From Duncaniella dubosii (GTDB lineage Bacteria; Bacteroidota; Bacteroidia; Bacteroidales; Muribaculaceae): DNA of 64,000 nt. This document shows positions 49,438 through 58,331 of this stretch, piece after piece. Positions within the stretch are counted from its first letter, which is position 1, and every line of letters starts with the position of its first letter. Where the stretch lies: NCBI RefSeq assembly GCF_004803915.1, contig NZ_CP039396.1, forward strand, positions 2,666,001-2,730,000. The letters are read 5' to 3'. The notes under the pieces are model-generated. The model saw only the letters and a list, made by a program, of their open reading frames with translations, made no database searches and was not told the DNA's origin. The position numbers were made by a program, and so were the translations under genes.

Positions 49438-49917
49438 TCAGTTTATGGCGGCTGTGAAATCAGAATTAACAACAAAGTCTGGCACAACTGCTTTGACAGC
49501 CTTCGACACCTCGCGCTGCAACGACAGCGTGAAGCGTGGAATGTCATATGCCTGTTGCACCCCCTTAAGTGTTACGGCGAAGTAACGTTTGTTTTGGCGA
49601 AGGTTCCTTACTTGGGATTTTAGCGCTGGATCATTGATGTTTTCTATATATGTTTTAATTGAATCAAAGTCATCACAAAGCAGGTGCTTGACCACTGCAC
49701 TTGCGTGACTTTTACCGGTACCGAAAGTACCGCGTACCCAGATGCTTCTTCTTTTACTTATCTCGCTGCTGGTAATTGCGGTGAGCGAGCGTTGGAGCAT
49801 CTCATTGAACTGAGCAGTTGGGATGAATGATTGCCACGAAGAAACTCCTTCTTCCAGTATGTCGTATACCGGAAGGAAGTTCTGTAAGTGAATGAAGTCT
49901 GAATATTTTGTTGCCAT
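49438..49917 (-). pseudogene. brxC: BrxC, N-terminal fragment with Walker A
   Basis: Start of the large BREX ATPase. VRGTFGTGKSH near residue 61-71 is the Walker A loop, followed by a helical region to VNSDFTAAIN and an in-frame TGA (49438-49440). The ATG at 49917 is preferred over the TTG at 49932. Joining all four parts and removing the lesions gives an open frame of exactly 1138 codons, the size of full BrxC (about 1100-1200). BrxC is essential in studied BREX systems, so loss would inactivate defence. Confidence 0.86.
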
Positions 49918-49932
49918 GAGTTTACAGGTCAA

Positions 49933-52470
49933 TTATTTCAACATTAGTTTGATGATGTCTTCTGAGGTGAGATCCTCACGAAGGATAATATTGTCAAGCC
50001 CCATTTTCAGTTCGGCGCGGAGCACTTGATTCTGCTCCTGCTCAAGAGAACGGAGAGTAGCCTCGAAATCTTCACGCTCAATACCGAACTGGCGAACGAT
50101 GCCTTCTGTCTGACCGGGATTGTAGAACTCTGAAACGGTCAGTAAGTAACGACCATTTTTCTCTGCATAGCGATATAGAGAGTACGCAGTGGCTACGAGC
50201 GAAAGATCATTGTGTGCCTTGCGAATAACCCCAGGTTTACGGTCAACCGTAGTAGGTATAGCAATAGCGGATCCTAGCGGACTCTCCTTAAATGTATTCA
50301 GCAGAGAGTTTAATGGATTTTTCAATGTACGGTCTTTCAAATCGGGATAAGAGTCTTGAATCATAATTTCAAGTTCCTGCTTTGTGATGTTACGATCGTA
50401 AGGAACTGTTGATGAGAACCATCTTGCGATTTCTGAGTTTTCTGTAAGGTTAACCCAGATAATATCCCATACAGTATTGGCATTGTCTGCAAAAGTGTCA
50501 GCCATTCTTTTGCCAATCGGAGAAATAAATTTGTCTGATTGGTTGAGAATCCCTGCTTCACGAATCCAGTTTGTGAAAGGAGGAATCTGATAACGTGGAT
50601 TTAGACCATGGTTATCGTTGTCAAAAAAAGTCTCATATGTGGCAAAATATTTTTTTAGCCATATTTCACGAAGGCCCATGCCATCGTTGTAGCGATTAAT
50701 ACCTGATTTAACGGATTGCATTTTATTTATTTTTTCTCCGCTCGAGATGCTGACCGAACTTGCGGAAAGGCAACCCTTGCCATCAAACTCGATACATTTC
50801 AAGCAATGTATACATTTGTTTTTGTCAATTTTAACTGTTGGAACAACAGAGAGAGCCCCAGTCGGGCACTCAACTTCGCAAACTTCGCAATGGATGCAAT
50901 AAGTTGCTTTATAGAGCACCCTTTTTATGTGACTCATAAATACAACATCGTTCTCCGTTCCATTCACTTCGATGATTGAAATATTTTGCGAACCATAGGT
51001 TATTTTGAAGTTAACCATTTTTTTTCTGTATTTGAGAGTCCCAGAAAAAAAATCATTTTCAAAGTTTCCTTGAATTTCACCCAATACTCCAAACCAAGTT
51101 AAAATATCTTCTCTGGGATTGGAAATAGTTGCTTTAAAGTCCTGTCCTTCTTCTATGAACGAAATATCAGAGTGGCATTCAACTGTACGACCGCCAGCTC
51201 TTTCTTTCCATTTACCCAGCTTGATATAGTTGTCAATGCCATGTACTTTAGACTTTTCTAATGACAAACGAATACTATTAATAAAGGGCTGAATAGAGTT
51301 CGGATATACTTTGGATGCTATATTCTCGCTCCATTTTGACGAATAAGGACAAATAACACAGCCAACTCTTGAAAACCCTAAACGATAAGCAGAGTTAAAC
51401 GGAAGTCCTTTAAGGAGTATATACAGATACGTTTCTGTGGCATTCCATGATATAATTGGGCTAACATTAATGATATTATTATGCTTTGCATTTTTGCCAA
51501 TTCTGCTTCTGTTAGCTCTGTTAACACTTTCTTCGTTACGAACCCCATCAAAAAGTATTGCAGAAGGCTGTTTATCTCCACCGCAAATTTCTTTCAGAAG
51601 GCGAGCTAATGGAGCAGACTTCATAATGCTACAACACCAGCGTAAAACACGGCTTGGTGCCCCCATCCTATCCCAATACAACATCAACTCTTGATGGTTC
51701 TTAGATACGTAGAAACGTAAATTGGGATACTTCTCATGATAAAAATCCTTCACCTCATCGTATAAATCAAGCGAAGGAGGTAATTCATAACCAGTGTCTG
51801 AATAGATAACGACCAAATCTTCACTGGGAATTACTCTTGTAACAAGGTCTAGAATTACTTGTGAATCTTTACCTCCAGAGAAGGAGCAAACGAAGATGTC
51901 TATTTTACTCTTTAGTAAGGCTGATTTTCCAAGTTTCTCTATGTCCTGAATAGGCATAACGTCAAAGCTATCGCAAGACTCTTTTACCACAGCGTATTCT
52001 GTTTTAGTTCTTTTAGATAACTTTGAAGCTAATTCCTGGAAATCAAAATCAGGATTTACTTCTTTTGCTTTCTCTGCAGCCTTATATTTACGATACTCCC
52101 CATCAATAAATTCCATCGCTTCATGTTCGATAAGGAAAAGGGGATCTTCATTGGCTTTATTCAAAGCCGACATATTGACAGGCTCTATATCAAGTTGAGT
52201 GTTGGCAACAAAAGTAAAAATATGTGATTCAAACAGGTCTCCTCCATTGGTTTCGAGAACCATTTCACCTTTATAGAAATAGCGACGATCACAAGCCCAT
52301 AAAAGAGGTTCTTCACAATGAGGATACCTCCAACCTATTTGGTCGAGTCCAAGAAAGTCAAGTTCTTCCCAAAACACGGGACGTGGACAAACATTTAGAG
52401 CCTCACCAGACGGTGGTGCCATCGTTAGACGAACTCCATTATTTTCTTTATCCCATATAACCTTAAACAT
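49933..52470 (-). CDS. brxP: BREX type 4 protein BrxP: PAPS-reductase/DndC-like protein with ferredoxin domain
   Basis: PP-loop ATP pyrophosphatase related to PAPS reductase and to DndC of DNA phosphorothioation. Numbering from ATG 52470: SFSGGKDS near residue 197 is the PP-loop; WCCSIMK (about 279) and GCVICPY (about 371) offer an iron-sulfur cysteine set. Residues 525-568 are a two-cluster ferredoxin (CIHCEVCEVECP, then CIHCLKCIEFDGKGC). The last 270 residues are a helical domain of DUF4007 type by appearance. 845 residues. By family it would use ATP, electrons and sulfur to modify DNA, probably the backbone; no direct proof for BrxP. It begins 6 nt after the HTH gene's stop. Confidence 0.87.
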   Translation of the reverse strand: MFKVIWDKENNGVRLTMAPPSGEALNVCPRPVFWEELDFLGLDQIGWRYPHCEEPLLWACDRRYFYKGEMVLETNGGDLFESHIFTFVANTQLDIEPVNMSALNKANEDPLFLIEHEAMEFIDGEYRKYKAAEKAKEVNPDFDFQELASKLSKRTKTEYAVVKESCDSFDVMPIQDIEKLGKSALLKSKIDIFVCSFSGGKDSQVILDLVTRVIPSEDLVVIYSDTGYELPPSLDLYDEVKDFYHEKYPNLRFYVSKNHQELMLYWDRMGAPSRVLRWCCSIMKSAPLARLLKEICGGDKQPSAILFDGVRNEESVNRANRSRIGKNAKHNNIINVSPIISWNATETYLYILLKGLPFNSAYRLGFSRVGCVICPYSSKWSENIASKVYPNSIQPFINSIRLSLEKSKVHGIDNYIKLGKWKERAGGRTVECHSDISFIEEGQDFKATISNPREDILTWFGVLGEIQGNFENDFFSGTLKYRKKMVNFKITYGSQNISIIEVNGTENDVVFMSHIKRVLYKATYCIHCEVCEVECPTGALSVVPTVKIDKNKCIHCLKCIEFDGKGCLSASSVSISSGEKINKMQSVKSGINRYNDGMGLREIWLKKYFATYETFFDNDNHGLNPRYQIPPFTNWIREAGILNQSDKFISPIGKRMADTFADNANTVWDIIWVNLTENSEIARWFSSTVPYDRNITKQELEIMIQDSYPDLKDRTLKNPLNSLLNTFKESPLGSAIAIPTTVDRKPGVIRKAHNDLSLVATAYSLYRYAEKNGRYLLTVSEFYNPGQTEGIVRQFGIEREDFEATLRSLEQEQNQVLRAELKMGLDNIILREDLTSEDIIKLMLK

Positions 52471-52476
52471 ACGCAA

Positions 52477-52695
52477 TTACTTAGTTGGACATAATAATTC
52501 TCTCACATCCACATCAAGGATGTGAGCTATTTCTTGAAGTTGTGTAACTGACGGCTGAATTTTATTATTACACCATCGCGATATTGTGGTTGCATTTTTA
52601 CCAACAGCGACACTAAGCTGTTTAGCTGAAATTTGTTTTTCTGCCAATACCGCTTTTATTCGGTTTACCGGAATAGGTCTATCTTCAGTTTTCAT
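52477..52695 (-). CDS. XRE-family HTH regulator of the BREX operon
   Basis: 72-residue Cro/CI-type protein: RIKAVLAEKQISAKQLSVAV, then GKNATTISRWCNNKIQPSV forms the HTH, and LQEIAHILDVDVRELL completes the fold. ATG at 52695 is used; earlier codons precede the predicted transcript. It is the first gene of the BREX operon, 6 nt before brxP, with a palindrome in its leader, so it most likely represses its own operon. It is much smaller than the BrxR/WYL regulators of type 1 systems. Confidence 0.85.
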   Translation of the reverse strand: MKTEDRPIPVNRIKAVLAEKQISAKQLSVAVGKNATTISRWCNNKIQPSVTQLQEIAHILDVDVRELLCPTK

Positions 52696-52699
52696 TTTA

Positions 52700-52730
52700 T
52701 TACAACTTCTTGTAAGAAACTGCAAAGATA
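52700..52730 (-). promoter_or_regulatory. BREX operon promoter and operator
   Basis: On the minus strand, -7 box TATCTTTG at 52723-52730 with a weak -33 site, followed at 52700-52715 by the 6-4-6 palindrome TTACAA-GAAG-TTGTAA, which covers the predicted start of transcription just before the regulator ATG. This layout suits autorepression by the HTH protein. Confidence 0.6.
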
Positions 52731-52766
52731 GCGAAAAACTCGAAAAGTCCACAGTGGTTATTGCTT

Positions 52767-53366
52767 TTATTCCTCATCTTCATCGAGATATGTCCAGTCT
52801 TTAACAGCATATTCCTTTTCAAACTCCGCCAAGTCTTCCTTGATGCGTTCCCGGAAGCTCTCCTCGCTATCATCGCCACTCATCATCCAATCTACGCGAA
52901 TTGCATATATTTCTGCTATGCGCATTTGCCGATACGCCTCCTTCATTGCATTTATCGTCTCATCTGACAGTTCCAATACATCAGCATCATCCGGATAACG
53001 GTCATAACAACAATGATAGATTGAGTATAATACTGGAATTTGTTCACCATCAGGAGTATCAGACATATTATGCGTTGTTGACTGGAATATTATGTCATCT
53101 GCGATAAAAAGGTCTGCATATTTTTGTTCTGCCTTGATGATAGTTTTATCTCTCAGGAGAAAAGATTCTGCATCTTCATAACTAGCAAACTTCATATAGC
53201 TGTTATAGTTATGGAATGAGCTAAAGCTGTCTTTCTCATAAATTACCCAATAATCCATATGCTCCTTCTCTGGCTTTGGCTGTAAAGCTCTCGCAATATC
53301 ACGCTCCATAGTATCTGCGATTTCACGCATTGCATATGTGCTCCTATCAAAATATCCTCCACTCAT
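52767..53366 (-). CDS. Unknown protein with SGGYFDR N-terminus
   Basis: A 199-residue acidic protein starting MSGGYFDRSTYAMREIADTM, an N-terminal signature also seen in many phage and mobile-element proteins of unknown role (usually MSGGHFDY). The C-terminus is Glu/Asp-rich. It starts 23 bp after hipA, so it is probably a third gene of the hipBA transcript; a role in that system is unproven. ATG at 53366 chosen by the signature. Confidence 0.6.
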   Translation of the reverse strand: MSGGYFDRSTYAMREIADTMERDIARALQPKPEKEHMDYWVIYEKDSFSSFHNYNSYMKFASYEDAESFLLRDKTIIKAEQKYADLFIADDIIFQSTTHNMSDTPDGEQIPVLYSIYHCCYDRYPDDADVLELSDETINAMKEAYRQMRIAEIYAIRVDWMMSGDDSEESFRERIKEDLAEFEKEYAVKDWTYLDEDEE

Positions 53367-53389
53367 AGTTATTTTTCTCCTTATCAAAT

Positions 53390-54652
53390 TTAAATACTAC
53401 CATATCGTTCATCCAATACTCCTGAAAACATATCCATCTCTCTTTTGGAAATACTCAATCGTGTTGCCAGTTCTCGCCATCCTTTCACGGCTTCAATCAC
53501 TTCTGAAATAATCTTTTCTGCCGTTTTTGGGTTAAGCATATAATCTTCGCTGGCATCCAGCAAAATACTCAGCTCTGCTTTATTAGAAGTTGATGAAACA
53601 AGCAAACTTTGATATTCATTCAAAGTTGGATTCATATCGTATGCAGGAGAAAGCGTCCAACCTTTTGCAGTCAAAAGAAAACCGTGATTACGGAAATGGT
53701 CATCGCTATTACCAATGCAGATATTGAAAGCCACACGGCGATAGAGTTCCTGCAGATTCCCTTCTACATTCGTACAGTTCTGGATTATGAAATCGATTAT
53801 ATCCAGATAACCGTGCCCTGTAGTTGCATTATCGCCGTCATTAAGACCCAATAAAGTCATGGCAGAAGCAAAATGAATCCGTTTCCCCTCTTGGGTTCTG
53901 TCGAAGCGTTGCGAAAGCAACGTATGATATTTCTCTCCTGTTGCCAGCACTTTGGTCTTTGCGGCATTTATACCGGATTTTGCAGCAAGAAGATGGCTGA
54001 AATGCTCCCAAAGTCCTGCATCGTAATCATCTTTGCGAGATGGGAACTTGGCTATACAAAGCGTTTTATCCGTGTCTATCACACTGGCTTTAGGTCTTGC
54101 GCCACCCAGTGAAGAACCGGGCTGCACGAGTTGGGCAACCCATTTCCTGTCAGGCAGGACATTCCCCTCTTCGCTTTTCTCGATTTCCGCACTGGCTGCA
54201 ATCAACTCCCTTATATCCGTCAGAGGTGGGATTTTCAACGACTCACTTACATTTATAAATCCTCCGTCTTTTGACTCCTTGAAACGGAAAGCACCCATTC
54301 GGGAAAAGTCATCGATACCAGTCAAAAAATCGAAAGAAGACAGTCTCCGTACCGGTCGCTTCTCTTCCATCGCAGCAATCTGCTCACGTCGCAACAATAG
54401 CGTTCGCCCCCAACGATCCGGCAGGGCATCCGAGAAACATCCGAATATATCTTTCTCCGGTTGCGTATATTGCTGTCCCGGATAATTATTCAGGTCATCA
54501 CTCAGGAACAAATCTCCATGTTTCTTCAGCCATTCATCGCTGAAGGTAAAGCAATAGCTGTCCGAGCCACGAAGAGATTCATAGCCTAACTCGCCAACGA
54601 GTTCTGTTTCCTTGAGCCAATCAAAATCGGCATAAACACATAGCGTCTTCAT
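53390..54652 (-). CDS. hipA: HipA-family toxin kinase
   Basis: Serine/threonine kinase toxin of type II toxin-antitoxin systems, by family phosphorylating translation factors such as glutamyl-tRNA synthetase. At 420 residues it has the usual layout: an N-terminal HipA_N domain, SSLGGARPKASV (the Gly-rich loop), SQRFDR, the catalytic NSDDHFRNHGFLL with Asp and His, and LSPAYDMNPT, the metal motif. All key residues appear present. It starts 3 nt after hipB. Confidence 0.92.
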   Translation of the reverse strand: MKTLCVYADFDWLKETELVGELGYESLRGSDSYCFTFSDEWLKKHGDLFLSDDLNNYPGQQYTQPEKDIFGCFSDALPDRWGRTLLLRREQIAAMEEKRPVRRLSSFDFLTGIDDFSRMGAFRFKESKDGGFINVSESLKIPPLTDIRELIAASAEIEKSEEGNVLPDRKWVAQLVQPGSSLGGARPKASVIDTDKTLCIAKFPSRKDDYDAGLWEHFSHLLAAKSGINAAKTKVLATGEKYHTLLSQRFDRTQEGKRIHFASAMTLLGLNDGDNATTGHGYLDIIDFIIQNCTNVEGNLQELYRRVAFNICIGNSDDHFRNHGFLLTAKGWTLSPAYDMNPTLNEYQSLLVSSTSNKAELSILLDASEDYMLNPKTAEKIISEVIEAVKGWRELATRLSISKREMDMFSGVLDERYGSI

Positions 54653-54655
54653 CGT

Positions 54656-54976
54656 TTACTCCTTTTTTGAAGCACGTTCCCTCGTCTTCAAACTCAAATC
54701 CTGCAAGGTTTTTCCCAATTTGTCTTCTTTGGCCAACCACAGAATATCATCATCAAGCTGTAAAGCATACAGCACACGCAAATAGATTCCGATTGCTACG
54801 GTCGGTGCACCTTTCTCTATTCGGGACACAGTCAATGGAGAGCAAGTGGCACGTTCCGCCACCTGAGCCACACTCAGATTCCTGCGCAAGCGAGCCAGTT
54901 TAATCTGCTCTCCCACAACTGACATTTTCTGCTCCAACTTTCGGGGCAACTTGGTTCCCATTGTATTTTTAGTCAT
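54656..54976 (-). CDS. hipB: HipB-family antitoxin, XRE HTH
   Basis: 106-residue DNA-binding antitoxin: IKLARLRRNLSVAQVAERAT, then CSPLTVSRIEKG forms the HTH, followed by a helical dimer region and a basic tail. ATG at 54976 is preferred over an upstream TTG. Together with hipA it forms an operon and would autorepress; an imperfect palindrome overlaps the promoter -7 box. Confidence 0.88.
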   Translation of the reverse strand: MTKNTMGTKLPRKLEQKMSVVGEQIKLARLRRNLSVAQVAERATCSPLTVSRIEKGAPTVAIGIYLRVLYALQLDDDILWLAKEDKLGKTLQDLSLKTRERASKKE

Positions 54977-54998
54977 AATCAACTTATCATATAATATG

Positions 54999-55006
54999 CA
55001 AAGATA
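54999..55006 (-). promoter_or_regulatory. -7 box of hipBA
   Basis: TATCTTTG on the minus strand, 23 bp before the hipB ATG, inside the imperfect palindrome AATATC-TTTG-CATATT. The -33 site is not clear. The region 55007-55174 upstream holds nothing else I recognise. Confidence 0.5.
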
Positions 55007-55174
55007 TTACTTTTTACCTATTTAATGATATATTGCGGACGCAAAAATCACAAATTCAAAAGATACGACTATTAAATACTGATTTTGCTACCAAAATAGA
55101 GATTTCAAAGAAGCAGACTTCTACCTTTATCTATGTTATAGTCAAGATAAAAGCCAGCTTCTTCAATTTAAGCA

Positions 55175-56488
55175 TCACTCGATGGGCTTCACCAATTCTT
55201 CATCCTGCCATTCCGCAAGAGAAACAATCGCATTGTATTGCTCCAAAGTCAAATCCGATTCACTATCGTCTGAGCATTCGTATTCCCACGGCAGTTCGTA
55301 AACAGTACCTTCTTCCTGATAACCCATATAGTTATGGTACGTATTAGGAATTAACCGCACATAATCTTCTTCGCGCAGAATCATCAAAAGTTTCTCGGCA
55401 TCACGAATCAATAATGGCACTCCGACCTTATATAGAGCAGTGGCAACCTCAATGGCCAGCTCGACATTTGCCGAGTAGCTATTAGAAACAACTATCATCC
55501 AACCCTGCTGTGGCACCTTCGATGCAATGATGTTCAAGCGCGAAAACCCCAACTCGCCATAGTGGTCTGTTGCAAACCGTATAAAATCCTCCGGGCTGTC
55601 AATGTCATAGAGTTTATCTACATCTACGAATTTCACTCGTTTGTAATAGACTACATCTCGCAGTTCTTCCGGGATATTCGGTTGTTCTTCGCAGAGACGG
55701 TTTCCAATACTTCGCTTCCGGTAGTATGCCTCATAAGCCTCGTTAGCGATACGATAATATGTGCAATATTGCCGAATGGTCATAGTCTTCAGATGAAGTG
55801 CGGAATGTTCCTTCGCAGAATCCTCCAAAGCCTTTATCGCTGTTTCCCGATCTTCCACATTAATCTTAAAGCTCGGAGCTATCCTATTGAGTTCCTTTCG
55901 TGCAATCCGCCCAATCCGTTGCTGGCACGGCAGATTGTGCGCCACATAGTCGTTGAACCCATCAGGATTTGCAACAATAACATCAACCAGCCTCTGCAAA
56001 TAGCAGAAAAGTCGGGCAAGGGAATCCTGATACCATCCGTCATCTGATTCTCCGTCGGCACAAGAGGAGCGATTTGTTATGACGAAATGCGCATGTTTTC
56101 GGTCTGTAATGCGAATCGACCGGAACTCTTCGTATTTATAAGAGGTAACATGAAACCACTGCGTTTCCGTTGGATTGAACGCAAGCCAGTCCGCAAGGAA
56201 GGCTTCTTTGCTTTGATACTCTCCCGAAGCAATCAGTTCCTCGACATCACCCCATTCCTCTGGAGTGGGTCGCGGTACCACAATGTAGAAGCCACGGTAT
56301 TCATCATCCCCCATTACGGTAAGTTGCTCGAACTGATGCTGAATTTCAACTAGACGTTCCAGCATATTGCCGCTAACTGTGATTTCACAATGACGCATTT
56401 CACCCATTGCTTCTATATGCGAAGCGTTCAAGCCAACCTCATTTGCCAAATCAATAAAGAGTTTTCTATCTATTATTCTTTCATCCAT
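55175..56488 (-). CDS. Unknown 437-residue protein
   Basis: No recognised family. The protein is soluble, acidic, rich in Tyr and Glu, with no P-loop or metal motif. Its C-terminal third (FSRLNIIASKVPQQGWMIVV) looks like an alternating alpha/beta domain. It ends a leftward cluster with two metallophosphoesterases, starting 13 bp after the first, so it is likely co-transcribed. Confidence 0.55.
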   Translation of the reverse strand: MDERIIDRKLFIDLANEVGLNASHIEAMGEMRHCEITVSGNMLERLVEIQHQFEQLTVMGDDEYRGFYIVVPRPTPEEWGDVEELIASGEYQSKEAFLADWLAFNPTETQWFHVTSYKYEEFRSIRITDRKHAHFVITNRSSCADGESDDGWYQDSLARLFCYLQRLVDVIVANPDGFNDYVAHNLPCQQRIGRIARKELNRIAPSFKINVEDRETAIKALEDSAKEHSALHLKTMTIRQYCTYYRIANEAYEAYYRKRSIGNRLCEEQPNIPEELRDVVYYKRVKFVDVDKLYDIDSPEDFIRFATDHYGELGFSRLNIIASKVPQQGWMIVVSNSYSANVELAIEVATALYKVGVPLLIRDAEKLLMILREEDYVRLIPNTYHNYMGYQEEGTVYELPWEYECSDDSESDLTLEQYNAIVSLAEWQDEELVKPIE

Positions 56489-56501
56489 TGCTTAATGATC
56501 A

Positions 56502-57269
56502 TTAAATTTCAACATGCTTTTTCGGATCAAACCCATTCACAATGTGCTCATTCGCAAAAATATATCCCATCTGATTACAGATTACTTTTGTACTACCAAT
56601 CTCTGTGTCTATATTGGTATGTGAATGTCCATAAATCCAAATATCTATCCGACTGTTGGCAATCCAATCACCATATTCGCTAGCAAATGCACTATTCAGT
56701 ACGGAGTTCTTGTGCTGTGGATCAATCACCTCCAAAGTAGGCAAATGATGAGTAACCACCACAATATGACCAGCCGTGCTCTCTTCGACACTTTTCCGGA
56801 TAAAATCAATACAGGTCTCATGCATCCGATTGAATTCCTCTACCTGTAACAATTTTCCGTCAAATTTGATTTGGCGAAAGTCATTCATACCTTTCCACAC
56901 GAAATACTCGTCATTCGGGTTAATCCGTGACCATAGCGTACTCAGGACAAAATCGGTATCATCGATACGGATTACCTGATTCTGATAGAACCCTACATTC
57001 TCACGGAACATCCACTTCCATTGTAGCCCTCGTTCCATCACGTCCGAATAATTATAGTATTCGTGATTGCTGGGAACAATCAGAACCTGCCTGTAATTAT
57101 CCGAAGCCCATTTCCAGAATTTCATCATAGGAGCTATCCTATCCCTAAGATAGAATATATCTCCAGCCAAAACCAGCACGTCACCGGTAACAGGCAATTC
57201 ATTATGCTTTAAATATCTGCTGTTCTCCCTTAACTCCAGATGTAAATCGCTCATGTATTGTATCTTCAT
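56502..57269 (-). CDS. Metallophosphoesterase (calcineurin-like)
   Basis: 255-residue cytosolic phosphoesterase with the full motif set: SDLHLE at the N-terminus, LAGDIFY, VPSNHEYY, VTHHLPT and YGHSHTN. Substrate unknown; relatives act on nucleotides, RNA or cyclic nucleotides. It overlaps the preceding phosphoesterase gene by 4 nt, so the two are coupled and may act together. Confidence 0.87.
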   Translation of the reverse strand: MKIQYMSDLHLELRENSRYLKHNELPVTGDVLVLAGDIFYLRDRIAPMMKFWKWASDNYRQVLIVPSNHEYYNYSDVMERGLQWKWMFRENVGFYQNQVIRIDDTDFVLSTLWSRINPNDEYFVWKGMNDFRQIKFDGKLLQVEEFNRMHETCIDFIRKSVEESTAGHIVVVTHHLPTLEVIDPQHKNSVLNSAFASEYGDWIANSRIDIWIYGHSHTNIDTEIGSTKVICNQMGYIFANEHIVNGFDPKKHVEI

Positions 57270-57844
57270 TGCTCTTTCATTTTTGATTCTTCAACTTGTT
57301 TTTCAATAATTGTCTTCACCTGTGCAAATGGAACCGGCATAAAGTTGTTGTTATCAACACCTACGTCATATTGTGTAGGATAGAGGTACTGAAGCCGTGT
57401 GGCATCAATCCCAGTGTTATCCTTCCTCGTATGTACATGACCGAACAGTTGCCATACATCTTTATAGCCGCCATCAAAGCACAGAAACGGATAGTGATTC
57501 AAATATATCTTCTGTTTATCCACTTCTATATGCATCTGCATGGTCACACCTATCAATATACCCTGCCTCAAGTTCTTTAAATCATGGTTGCCGAGAATCA
57601 GATATATCTTGCCATTCAATCTATCAAGAATTTTAGTCCATTCAGCTGAACCGCCCAGACAGAAATCACCCAAGTGAAAAACAGTATCATCCAAGCCAAC
57701 TGTATTATTCCAATTGGAGATAATCGTTTCATTCATCATTTCCACATTCTCAAAAGGTCTGTTGCAGAAACGAATGACATTTCCGTGATAAAAGTGGGTA
57801 TCAGATGTAAAAAATACTTTGCTGCCATCAAATTTATAATTCAT
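57266..57844 (-). CDS. Small phage-type metallophosphoesterase
   Basis: 192-residue member of the same superfamily but of the short type common in phages and mobile elements: TSDTHFYHGNVI, HLGDFCLGG, ILGNHDLKN, NHYPF and GHVHTR. Its stop overlaps the next gene by 4 nt. Substrate unknown; two phosphoesterases in tandem in an island with defence genes is suggestive but unproven. Confidence 0.85.
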   Translation of the reverse strand: MNYKFDGSKVFFTSDTHFYHGNVIRFCNRPFENVEMMNETIISNWNNTVGLDDTVFHLGDFCLGGSAEWTKILDRLNGKIYLILGNHDLKNLRQGILIGVTMQMHIEVDKQKIYLNHYPFLCFDGGYKDVWQLFGHVHTRKDNTGIDATRLQYLYPTQYDVGVDNNNFMPVPFAQVKTIIEKQVEESKMKEQ

Positions 57845-57951
57845 TTCTTCTCAATTTATGTGCATCACTGCACGTTAATAATCTGTTTGTCAATCACCCA
57901 TCAGACGGAAATGACAGAAAAGCATCGTAAGGTAACTGTCACAAATGGGTA

Positions 57952-57997
57952 TAAAAACAAAATAGTTGGAAAGTTCGGTAAAGACTCTCCAACTATT
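57952..57997 (-). terminator. Terminator in the 487-bp gap 57845-58331
   Basis: Perfect 10-bp arms AATAGTTGGA (57961-57970) and TCCAACTATT (57988-57997); the minus-strand exit is T-rich. It probably ends transcription from the gene at 58332. The rest of the gap holds a lone -7-like box (58202-58209, minus) and no gene. Confidence 0.6.
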
Positions 57998-58331
57998 CAG
58001 TTTATATTTTCAATCAGGGTAGAATAAACTACACCATGCTATGTTCTTCGTTGGAAAGTATTTATAATACAAGGTTCAATGCCAAAGACATGAACACACA
58101 ACACAGATTCAGGACGTTTGTTACCCCAAATTGTGACCTTAGATAATATGTTCATTCTATTTCTCTGCATTGCCAGTTTTTATATCGTTTCAAAAACAGC
58201 GCAAAATTAGCAAATAAATCCTATATCACACATTACTTTCCGAGAAAATCCACGTAACCTTTTGGTCTATATGCCACATAAAAACTGAACCTATGCAATT
58301 AATGCACAGATTCAGTTCCTTATCATTTAGC

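Noticed and set aside
58202..58209. Promoter of a small RNA ending at the 57952-57997 terminator
   Set aside because: Only a -7-like box is seen, with no -33 box at the right distance; too weak to call.
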